Below, in pieces: positions 1 to 7,047 of a stretch of 64,000 nt of DNA; position 1 is the first letter of the stretch, and each line of letters starts with the position of its first letter. Position numbers and translations under genes: made by a program. The stretch lies in the NCBI RefSeq assembly GCF_003416895.1, contig NZ_QVIO01000009.1:124001-188000 (forward strand). The letters are read 5' to 3'. Source of the DNA: Duganella sp. BJB476 (lineage in GTDB: Bacteria > Pseudomonadota > Gammaproteobacteria > Burkholderiales > Burkholderiaceae_D). The notes under the pieces are model-generated. The model saw only the letters and a list, made by a program, of their open reading frames with translations, ran no database searches and was not told where the DNA came from.

Positions 1-233
1 CGGCCGATGTTGTCGCCAGCCTGCTCCAGCGCGTTGCCGGGCCGTTCGCGCCCCGCCGTTTGCCGGGTCAGGCGTGGTCCGCCGCCGGCCGCCGGCGGGC
101 GGGCCAGGCCGGATAAGGGGCCGGTCAGCTGTTTGGCCGGCGTCGACAGACGCGGACGCTCCTGCGGTATGTCCCGGTGCGGCTCGCTTGGGTGGGAGGG
201 CGAGGCTGGCATGTGGAAGCGGATTTTGTGCAT
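1..233 (-). CDS. 5' part of a probable type III effector gene (runs off the window)
   Basis: An open frame starts at an ATG at 233 on the minus strand and stays open to the window edge, giving 77 residues (begins MHKIRFHMPASPSHPSEPHR). The N-terminus is rich in Ser, Pro, Arg, Ala and Gly, as is typical of type III secretion signals, and shows no membrane segment. It lies 100 bp downstream of another effector candidate on the same strand. Its upstream region has a degenerate hrpII box (298-322) with TACACT 31 nt further on, the hexamer also seen before the racemase effector. The function cannot be judged because most of the gene is outside the window. A second in-frame ATG at 212 is an alternative start. 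Effector status is inferred from composition, context and promoter, not from homology. Confidence 0.45.
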   Translation of the reverse strand, partial: MHKIRFHMPASPSHPSEPHRDIPQERPRLSTPAKQLTGPLSGLARPPAAGGGPRLTRQTAGRERPGNALEQAGDNIG

Positions 234-260
234 GTTGACGTCTCGTTGGAGAGAGTGCCC

Positions 261-322
261 AGTGTAGGTAAGCGGGAGGCCCGCGCGGCGGCGCAATACG
301 CTGCGATGTCGCGCGGAACGAA
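261..322 (-). promoter_or_regulatory. Degenerate hrpII-type promoter for the partial effector gene
   Basis: On the minus strand TTCGT (322-318) is followed by 15 nt and AGCGT (302-298), a half-degenerate hrpII box. TACACT lies at 266-261, 31 nt downstream, and the ATG at 233 follows 27 nt later. The spacing matches the exact boxes elsewhere in the window, but the second half-site deviates. Confidence 0.35.
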
Positions 323-333
323 ATCCGGCGGGT

Positions 334-3300
334 TCAGGCCGGCCGGTCCGCCACCAAAACGCTGAGCTGGCGGGCGTGGCTCATCTCGGTGCTGCGCTGG
401 GCGCCGGCAAAGAAGGACGCGCCCACCGTGCGCTGGGTCGAGTTGCTTTCCAGCGTGTACAGGAAGCGGCAGTCCCAGCTGGAGTCGGCCTGCAGCAGCG
501 CCGCCTTCTTTTGCTGCAACGCGGCCAGCTGCGCGCTGTCGCCGGCATGGCCGCCCGCGCCCAATTCCTCGATGGCGTCGTCGCAGTGGTTGAGCGCCGC
601 CGCCGCCGGGTGGGTCAGCCACTGGCGTTCGGCGAACAGCTGCTTGCCCGACACCGCGTCCAGCTTGGCCTGGGTCAGGTATTCGTCCAGCTTGGCCGCC
701 GCCGCCTCGGGCGCGCCGCCCAGCGCGGCGATCCACTGCGGCCGCCGGCTGTCGACGTAGTGGACGAATTTTTTCGCGCTGAGAAATTCGGTATCGCGGA
801 AGGTCAGGTCCGGGTCGAGCCGGCCGGCCTCGGAGGTCAGGCGCAGCGTGACGCCGGCCTGGGTCTGCAGCATGGTGCAGGCCTTGCCCACCAGCGGCGC
901 ATTGGGCAGCACCTCGGACTTGATATGGCCGGTTTCGCCGCTGAAATTGCCTTGCGGCGGCAGCCCCGCCACCAGCGAGGCCGACGCCGCCACGGCGCTG
1001 CCGCTGTTGTGGTTGATCTGCTCCAGCGTCTGCTTGCCGCCGGTCTCGTGGCGCTGCGTCCGCGCCCGCCACACCTTGGTCGCGCCGGCGCCGGCCAGCG
1101 GCCCGACCTTGTAATGGTCGAGGATGGCGCGCGCCCCGCCCGAGATGCCGACGCCGCTCCACACGGTGCTGGCGCGGGCGGTGTCGAGCCAGTTGATCGA
1201 CAGGTCGGCGTCCTTGTAAAATTTGTCGGCCAACTCGGCCCACATGGTTTGCGGACTGGCGCCGGCCTGGCCCGGCCGCGCCGTGTCGAGCACGTCGATC
1301 AGCTTGGCGCGCCAGGTTTCCATGCCGTTCGTCTCGGCCGGGCCCGGCGTCTTGAAGCGCATGCGCGTCATCACGCCGCGCGGGGCCGCGCTGTCGTGGG
1401 CATACACCAGCGCCTGCACCGAGCCGGCCAGCATCAGCGATTCATGCCAGACCAGGCCGCCAATGGCGCTGGCGCCGACGTGGCTGGCGTGGCGCCGGTC
1501 GGAGCCGATGAACAGGCTGCCCGAGCTGGCCGAGGAGCCGACGTTGACGATGGCGTGCCGGCCGTGCAAATACTTCACTTCCGGCGCCACCATCGCCACC
1601 GGCACGCCCAGCTTGCCGACCGCCGCCGCCAGCGACGCGGCCAGGTTGCCGTTGATGCCGAACACGCCGCCGTCGGACAGGCGCACATCGTAGGTGCGGC
1701 GCACCTGTTCGACCACGCCCTTCAGTCCGCTCATCAGGCTGTCCGCCGTGCGCGGCGCTGCCGCCGCCGGCTCGAATTTCTTCATTTTGGCGATCGCCTC
1801 GGCATGGCCGGCGGGACGCAGCTCCGGCGCCAGCCGGGCCACCCAGTCGCCCAGCGTGGCGGCGCTCAGCGGCGCCTTGCGCATCGCCTGGTAGGTGGCG
1901 CTGGCGCGCACGGCGGCCGGCGTCATGCCCAGCTGGGCGGCCGCCTGCTTGACCATCTGGCGCCGCATGCCGCGATCGACGCGGGAGCCCGGCTGCCAGC
2001 CGTCCTGGGCGATCGCCTGGTGCCAGCACTGCAGCGCGGCGCCCCGCAGCGCGTGGCCGAGCGCGTCGGCGCCGGCGTCGGACGACTGCGCCAGGGCCTG
2101 GAAGTGCTGCGCCATATCGGGGATCGCATGCAGTTCGCGCAAGTCGTCGTCGGGATGGCGCAGCTCGGCGCCGCCGGTGCCGAAGGCCAGCGCCGACAGC
2201 GGCGATTTGCGGAAGCCGAAGGCGTTCGCCAGCCAGCTGGACGGCGTGCTGGCGCTGGCGCGCTGGGCATAGGTGCCCAGCTTGAACATGCGCGCCTGGG
2301 TGCGCGCCAGATCGGAGTGCGGGCCGGCCTCGGTGTAGCCGTTGCGCCACGCCAGATAAGCCTGGCGCTGCGCCGGCGGCGGCGTGGCGCCGGCGTCGGC
2401 GCGCAACGTCGCGGCGCACAGCAGGGCGTTGGCCGCCAGCGCCACCGAAGGCGGCGTGCCGGGCGCGGCCGCCAGTTGCGCCGCCCGGCCGACCACGTCG
2501 GCCAACGATTGCGGCGCCGGCGTCTGCGCCGGCCAGTGCGCGATCAGCTGGTTGGCCGCGCGCAGGCTGTGGAGCACGGCGTCGGCGCCGATCTCCGCCG
2601 CCACCGGCTCGGCCGCCCCGGCCGCCGGCGCCAGCGCCATCAGGGTCGCCAGGCCGCGCGGCGTGCGCGCCAGTTCGCGCGCCGCGTGGAAGGCATCGCC
2701 GCTGGTGGCCGCGCCGGCGCCGCCCGCCCGCAGCGTCGTCAGCGCCGCGGCGGCGCGCTGCGGATCGCCGCCGCTGACGGCCGCCAGCACCCGTCCCAAT
2801 TGCAGCGGCCGCACGTAGCGCAATTCCGTGCTGCCGGCGTCCGGCAATGCGCACTCGACAAGCAGCCGATGCGCCAGGTCGGCCGCGTCGGCGCGCAGGA
2901 ACATCGCGTCCAGGTGGTCGGTATGTGGCTGCGCCGCGGCGAACATGGCGCAGATGGCCTGGTGCGCCTCGGCGGGCTGGGCCAGCAGCGTGCAGGCGGT
3001 CGCGGCGCGGCTTGGCTTGCCGGCGAACATGACTGCGGTGCCGGCAACCTTGCCGCGGATTTCCTGCGCGGTCGCGGCGTTCGCCTTGGGCCGGTGCAGA
3101 TTGGCCGGGGTGACGGTCGCCTTGGCGCGCGCCGTGGTTGGCGCGAGTTCGGCGATCGAACCGAAGGGGCCGATGGTCAAGGCGCCTTCCCGCACCGCCA
3201 GCTTGCGGCGCAGCTTGTTCCAGATGCCGCCCATCTCGCGCGTGGGCGCCGCCGGCGCTGCCTGCGGATTGGGCGCCGGGACGCCGCGGTTGGACAGGCT

Positions 3301-3588
3301 GGATGCGCTGAAACGGTCCGAACCGAACACGGCGGCATCGGAACGCCAGGAGGCGCCGAGCAGCGCACCGCTGGGCGAGTGCAGGGGGCTGATGCCGCCC
3401 CAGATCTCGACGCCGCCGTCGGACGGCGTGCCCGGCGCCGGCGCGCGGCCCAGTCCTTCCAGTTGCGGCGACCGGCTGCGGCGTGGCACGGCGCCCGACG
3501 CCGGTGGCGCCGCGGACGTGGACGGCGGCTGGGCCGCAGTCGATGGCGCGAGGAGGTCTGCCGCGCCGCTGATTTTGGTGATAGCCAT
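334..3588 (-). CDS. Very large type III effector candidate, 1,084 aa, no recognised domain
   Basis: Large soluble protein beginning MAITKISGAADLLAPSTAAQ. The frame extends further upstream, but the ATG at 3588 is chosen because a GAAGGA ribosome site lies just before it and the candidate promoter lies further upstream. Residues 1-130 are Ser/Pro/Ala-rich and low complexity, like a secretion signal. The middle is Ala-rich helical sequence. The last ~400 residues are more complex (Trp, His, Tyr, Gly) and look folded. There are no membrane segments and no signal peptide. Size, flanking T3SS genes and a degenerate hrpII promoter suggest a large cytosolic effector comparable to the RipA/AWR or Skwp classes of Ralstonia, but I could not confirm either family. 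Family assignment needs a profile search. Confidence 0.6.
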   Translation of the reverse strand: MAITKISGAADLLAPSTAAQPPSTSAAPPASGAVPRRSRSPQLEGLGRAPAPGTPSDGGVEIWGGISPLHSPSGALLGASWRSDAAVFGSDRFSASSLSNRGVPAPNPQAAPAAPTREMGGIWNKLRRKLAVREGALTIGPFGSIAELAPTTARAKATVTPANLHRPKANAATAQEIRGKVAGTAVMFAGKPSRAATACTLLAQPAEAHQAICAMFAAAQPHTDHLDAMFLRADAADLAHRLLVECALPDAGSTELRYVRPLQLGRVLAAVSGGDPQRAAAALTTLRAGGAGAATSGDAFHAARELARTPRGLATLMALAPAAGAAEPVAAEIGADAVLHSLRAANQLIAHWPAQTPAPQSLADVVGRAAQLAAAPGTPPSVALAANALLCAATLRADAGATPPPAQRQAYLAWRNGYTEAGPHSDLARTQARMFKLGTYAQRASASTPSSWLANAFGFRKSPLSALAFGTGGAELRHPDDDLRELHAIPDMAQHFQALAQSSDAGADALGHALRGAALQCWHQAIAQDGWQPGSRVDRGMRRQMVKQAAAQLGMTPAAVRASATYQAMRKAPLSAATLGDWVARLAPELRPAGHAEAIAKMKKFEPAAAAPRTADSLMSGLKGVVEQVRRTYDVRLSDGGVFGINGNLAASLAAAVGKLGVPVAMVAPEVKYLHGRHAIVNVGSSASSGSLFIGSDRRHASHVGASAIGGLVWHESLMLAGSVQALVYAHDSAAPRGVMTRMRFKTPGPAETNGMETWRAKLIDVLDTARPGQAGASPQTMWAELADKFYKDADLSINWLDTARASTVWSGVGISGGARAILDHYKVGPLAGAGATKVWRARTQRHETGGKQTLEQINHNSGSAVAASASLVAGLPPQGNFSGETGHIKSEVLPNAPLVGKACTMLQTQAGVTLRLTSEAGRLDPDLTFRDTEFLSAKKFVHYVDSRRPQWIAALGGAPEAAAAKLDEYLTQAKLDAVSGKQLFAERQWLTHPAAAALNHCDDAIEELGAGGHAGDSAQLAALQQKKAALLQADSSWDCRFLYTLESNSTQRTVGASFFAGAQRSTEMSHARQLSVLVADRPA

Positions 3589-3654
3589 ATCTATGCAGTC
3601 CTTCACTCTTGGTAACGACACGCAAACGACGCGTTGTACGCGCCTCTGCTTATC

Positions 3655-3716
3655 AGTGTCCGACCAGCGCCACGGCCCCGCCGGCAAAAAAACGCAGCCA
3701 GCGCTCGCCGACCGAA
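3655..3716 (-). promoter_or_regulatory. Degenerate hrpII box and -10 for the large effector gene
   Basis: Minus strand TTCGG (3716-3712), 15 nt, then TGCGT (3696-3692). GACACT at 3660-3655 follows after 31 nt. One half-site is exact and the other has one mismatch in the core. The geometry equals that of the exact boxes in this window. Confidence 0.45.
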
Positions 3717-3825
3717 GCATTGCCGCGCGCACCGTTGGCAGCAGCGGCGCATGCCACTAGCATGGACTCACAATTGCGGCCCGCGTACGGCCGCCGCCGC
3801 GCCGTCCGCCGGGACGGCATGGCGC

Positions 3826-3886
3826 TTCGTTTCCGCGCCGCTTGCTTCGCCTGCTGGCCGGGGTGCCTCGGATGGTTTCCTACACT
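3826..3886 (+). promoter_or_regulatory. hrpII (PIP) box with -10, racemase effector promoter
   Basis: TTCGT (3826-3830), exactly 15 nt, TTCGC (3846-3850), then 30 nt to TACACT (3881-3886). This is the HrpB/HrpX-type promoter layout. The start codon of the downstream gene is at 3939. Confidence 0.8.
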
Positions 3887-3938
3887 GGACTTCAGCGCAG
3901 CACACCATCCCACTATTGTTTAACCTTAGGAGCACTTC

Positions 3939-6125
3939 ATGAAGACACGTATCTCGGGCCCATCGCAGCACGCCGTATCGGACCTGGCGCCACAGGAGGC
4001 GGCGCAGCAGGCCCCTGCCCGCCCGGCGGCTTCGCGCACCCGCAGCGCCACCAGCGCCCATGCCGAACTGGGCAATGTGTCCAAGCGCCAGAAGACCGGC
4101 GGCGCCAGCGGCAGCCAGCTGCGCGCCGCCCTGCCGGGCGCCACCGCGTCCCGCCCGGCCACGGCCCACAAGCCTGCCGGCCCGGCCACCAGCGCGATCG
4201 ACAAACTGATGGCCAGCTACGACATGCGCAACCTGTCGAAGTTCTTCCAGCCCGGCGGCGTCGAACGCTCGGCCGAGGCGCTGCTGCAGCCGCATATCAC
4301 CAAGGTCATGCTGCTGACCGGTTTCTCGGTCGACAAGGGCCTGCCGGAAACCGACGGTCCTCCGGGCACCGCCACGCTGGGCCACGCCTTGCAACAGCTG
4401 GGCAAGACCGTCACCTACGTCACCGACAGCACCAACCTGCCGCTGATGAAGGCCGCGGTCAAGGCGCTCAACCCGGACGCCGCCCAGTACACCAAGTTCG
4501 AGACCTTCGATGTGGCGCACGGCGCCGGCGCGCGCGGCCACGCCGACGCCATGCTCGACAAACACCAGCCGGACGCGGTGGTGGCGATCGAGCTGCCGGC
4601 TCGCGCCGACGACGGCGTACGCCGCAATATGCGCGGCCTGGACATCAATCCCTTCAACCCGCCGCTCGACGAGATCGTGTTGGCCGCCAACGACCGCAAG
4701 GGCATCACCACCGTCGGCGTCGGCGACGGCGGTAACGAGGCCGGCATGGCCTGGCTGGGCGAGATTCCGAAAGCCATGAACGGCCTGCAGATGGCGTCCT
4801 CGGTGCCGGTGCAGCATCCGGTCACCAGCTGGAACTCCAACCTGGGCGGCCTGGCCATCGCCGCCGACCTGGCGGGCAAGACCGGCAAGCTGGAGATTCT
4901 CCCCAGCCACGCCCAGCAGGCCGACCTGATCCACGCCACGCTGAACGCCGGCGCGGTCGACGGCGTCACCCGTGGCAAAGTGGCCGGCGAAGCCGTGGTC
5001 AGCGCCGCCGGCGTGACCAACCGCACCGGCGTCGACGGCTTCGAGCCGGAAGTCCACCAGGCCATGCTGTCGATGTTGAAGAACATCGTACAGAGCGTCT
5101 ACGCCGGCCAGGTGCCGCGCGGCATCGTCGCCACCAGCACCCCGCACGACGGCCGCCCGTTCCTGATCGGCGCCTTCGATTCCAGCAACGGCGGCCTGGT
5201 GGCGGCCAAGAACCTGGCCGGTTTCATCCAGATGCGTTCGCCGCACACGGCGCGCTTCGTGGTGGTCACCGACCACGGCAACGCGCCTTACGGCACCAAG
5301 ACCCCGGACCAGCTGGTCACGCTGGTCGGCCACGGCCTGCAAACCACCCAGCACATCGGCGTCGACATCATCGCCATGGCCTGCAACACCGCCTGCACCG
5401 CCTTCCCGGCGGCCAAGGCTGGTCTGAAGACGCCGGTGCTGGACCTGATCGACGTCACCTCCAGCAAGATCGTCGAGCTGGGCGGCGCCAAGCCTGCCAT
5501 GTTCTCGACCCCGGCCACGGCCCGCGACACGCGCTACCCCGGCGAAGTCAAGGCCAAGTCGAACGGCGCCCTCCAGCTGACGCCGATCGGCGCGGAAAAA
5601 TGGGCGCCGCTGATCAACAATCTGGACCACGCCAGCGACAAGCCGGAAGTCAAGACGGCGGTCCGGGAGGCGGTGCACGAGTACGTCAACCAGGTGCCGC
5701 ACGACGCCACCTCGGTGTGGCTGTGCTGCACCCACTACCCGGCCCTCAAGCCGCAGATCGAAGACGCCATGCGCGAGACCGGCCGCGGCCACATCCCGGT
5801 GGTCGACCCGATGGAGCACCAGGCCATGGCCATCATCGGCATGCTCAACGAGAAAGGCCCGGCCATCGACCGCTCCAGCCGCCGCCGCGACCTGGCGCCG
5901 GTGGTGGTGACCACCGGCTTCACCGTCGGCAACGTCGACCACCAGGTGCCGAAGTCGGCCAAGGGCATGCTGGGCCTGGACAAGGCGCCGCAAGTGATCT
6001 ACACCAAGTTCGGCCGGGACTTCAAAATGAGCGTGGCGCAGAAACAAGTTAGCGAACAACTGTTCGAGCAGACCGCGGCCGCGCCGCGCCGTAGCGAGCG
6101 CCTGCAAAGCGCCGCCCACGCCTGA
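3939..6125 (+). CDS. Candidate type III effector: D-glutamate cyclase domain fused to Asp/Glu racemase domain
   Basis: 728 aa; start chosen at the ATG behind AGGAG (3927-3931). Residues 1-85 are a polar Ala/Ser/Pro leader with a basic KRQK patch, as expected for a secretion signal. Residues ~90-395 match the D-glutamate cyclase family (DUF4392): a GFSVDKGLPETDGPPGT loop near 128-144 and VGDGGNEAGM at 261-270. Residues ~397-700 carry the glutamate racemase (MurI) signatures: DSSNGG (414-419 region), APYG (449-452), MACNTA with Cys482, and CCTHYP with Cys596/597. The two domains would catalyse consecutive steps, glutamate racemisation and cyclisation of D-glutamate to 5-oxo-D-proline. An exact hrpII box precedes it and a CesT-like chaperone gene follows 86 bp downstream. 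The reaction and export are inferred from family motifs and context. A housekeeping MurI is unlikely given the leader and the fusion. Confidence 0.75.
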   Translation: MKTRISGPSQHAVSDLAPQEAAQQAPARPAASRTRSATSAHAELGNVSKRQKTGGASGSQLRAALPGATASRPATAHKPAGPATSAIDKLMASYDMRNLSKFFQPGGVERSAEALLQPHITKVMLLTGFSVDKGLPETDGPPGTATLGHALQQLGKTVTYVTDSTNLPLMKAAVKALNPDAAQYTKFETFDVAHGAGARGHADAMLDKHQPDAVVAIELPARADDGVRRNMRGLDINPFNPPLDEIVLAANDRKGITTVGVGDGGNEAGMAWLGEIPKAMNGLQMASSVPVQHPVTSWNSNLGGLAIAADLAGKTGKLEILPSHAQQADLIHATLNAGAVDGVTRGKVAGEAVVSAAGVTNRTGVDGFEPEVHQAMLSMLKNIVQSVYAGQVPRGIVATSTPHDGRPFLIGAFDSSNGGLVAAKNLAGFIQMRSPHTARFVVVTDHGNAPYGTKTPDQLVTLVGHGLQTTQHIGVDIIAMACNTACTAFPAAKAGLKTPVLDLIDVTSSKIVELGGAKPAMFSTPATARDTRYPGEVKAKSNGALQLTPIGAEKWAPLINNLDHASDKPEVKTAVREAVHEYVNQVPHDATSVWLCCTHYPALKPQIEDAMRETGRGHIPVVDPMEHQAMAIIGMLNEKGPAIDRSSRRRDLAPVVVTTGFTVGNVDHQVPKSAKGMLGLDKAPQVIYTKFGRDFKMSVAQKQVSEQLFEQTAAAPRRSERLQSAAHA

Positions 6126-6211
6126 TCGTTCATCCAGCCTTACCAGCCGCCGCCCGGGCCCGACCCGGGCGGCGGCGCCAGCATTTTCATTCATACTTTT
6201 GGGAGAGCATT

Positions 6212-6703
6212 ATGAACACCGCTGCAAGCATCGCCATCCAAGCCAAACCCGCCATCAAGACGCCGGCCAAGCCGCCCGCCTCCGCCTTCCGTCCGGGCTC
6301 GCCGCAGGCCGGCCACTACGCCCGCGTGATCCGGGAGTTGAGCAAGGTGGTCGGCTTCGAGGCCGCCGACGAAATCCTGCTGGGCGCGCGCCTGCGCATC
6401 GACGACTACCTGATCGCCTTCATCTACGACGACGAGTTCAATCCGAATGAGCTGGCGGTCTACGTCGACATGGGCAAGCCGGGCGGCGGCGACCTGGCGC
6501 TGGCCTACGGTGTTATGCTGAAGATTAACTTCGAACTGGACGCCGGCTCGCGCGGCGTCATCAGCATGCACCCCGACACCGGCCACCTGTTCTACTCCTT
6601 CCGCTATCCGCTCAACGCCCAGGCCTCCGGCCAGAGCCTGCTCGACACCCTGATCCGCTTCATCGGCGATTTCGCGCTCGACGCCGAAGCCGTCGCCGGC
6701 TGA
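6212..6703 (+). CDS. CesT-family type III secretion chaperone
   Basis: 163 aa, acidic, single domain; GGGAG ribosome site before the ATG. Residues ~35-150 show the class I chaperone pattern: an N-terminal helix (YARVIRELSKVVGF), then beta strands with acidic turns (YLIAFIYDDEFNPNELAVYVDMG), a helical stretch around MLKINFELD, a strand pair ending in LFYSFRYPL, and a C-terminal helix. Such proteins dimerise in the cytoplasm and bind the N-terminal region of one effector to hold it ready for the HrcN ATPase. Position directly behind the cyclase-racemase gene suggests that protein is its client. The first ~35 residues are an unusual Ala/Pro/Lys-rich extension. Confidence 0.8.
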   Translation: MNTAASIAIQAKPAIKTPAKPPASAFRPGSPQAGHYARVIRELSKVVGFEAADEILLGARLRIDDYLIAFIYDDEFNPNELAVYVDMGKPGGGDLALAYGVMLKINFELDAGSRGVISMHPDTGHLFYSFRYPLNAQASGQSLLDTLIRFIGDFALDAEAVAG

Positions 6704-7043
6704 TCCCCACCCCGCCCCACCCCGCACCGAGGGCGCCCACGGCGCCGCTTCGGCTGCCGAGCGTCCAGTTCGTTTTTGCCGGCGGCCCCGACCGCTCCTT
6801 GCCGTATTGTCAAGGGGTGCGAAGCGGGCACGGCATTCCCCATGTCCGCCGCACTGCAAGACGCCTGACGTACGCCCAAGCCTGTCGCGGAGCGCGCCCT
6901 CCGGTCATGGTCAGCAATCAGTCGCCATCCGCCACTTATTTTTCGAGGTGATTTATGAATATTGCGATTAGCACGACCACACCCGCGTGGCCGGCCGGGC
7001 AGCGCACCGCCCGGTACGCGCTCTGCCGCCTGAAAGGACTATC
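6704..7043. other. 340-bp region holding an hrpII promoter, long leader and short ORF
   Basis: Contains an exact hrpII promoter (6749-6810), about 140 nt of untranslated leader and a 30-codon ORF (6955-7047). I see no other gene. Confidence 0.6.
6749..6810 (+). promoter_or_regulatory. hrpII (PIP) box with -10 for the pilin-fusion transcript
   Basis: TTCGG (6749-6753), 15 nt, TTCGT (6769-6773), 31 nt, then TATTGT (6805-6810). Core TTCG-N16-TTCG is exact and the -10-like hexamer fits YANNRT. Confidence 0.78.
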
Positions 7044-7047
7044 ATGA
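6955..7047 (+). CDS. 30-codon ORF translationally coupled to the pilin-fusion gene
   Basis: ATG at 6955 follows a strong GAGGTG ribosome site (6946-6951). It encodes 30 residues (begins MNIAISTTTPAWPAGQ) and stops with TGA at 7045-7047, overlapping the next ATG (7044) in an ATGA junction. It lies within the leader of the hrpII-driven transcript. The peptide resembles nothing I recognise. It may be a leader peptide controlling translation of the large gene, a small secreted product, or chance. The strong ribosome site plus ATGA overlap argue that it is translated. Confidence 0.45.
   Translation: MNIAISTTTPAWPAGQRTARYALCRLKGLS

Larger units (their letters stand above)
3589..3938. other. Intergenic promoter region between two divergent effector genes
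   Basis: About 350 bp without a convincing gene. It holds the degenerate minus-strand hrpII promoter (3655-3716) and an exact plus-strand hrpII promoter (3826-3886). ORFs crossing it have the composition of out-of-frame GC-rich sequence. Confidence 0.6.

Noticed and set aside
376..3615. A 1,079-codon open frame on the plus strand opposite the large effector gene
   Set aside because: Rich in Arg, Gln, His and Gly, the composition of an antisense frame of GC-rich coding DNA; no ribosome site or domain.
3768..6194. An 808-codon minus-strand frame opposite the cyclase-racemase gene
   Set aside because: Antisense composition (Val/His/Arg/Gly rich) while the plus frame carries clear enzyme motifs.
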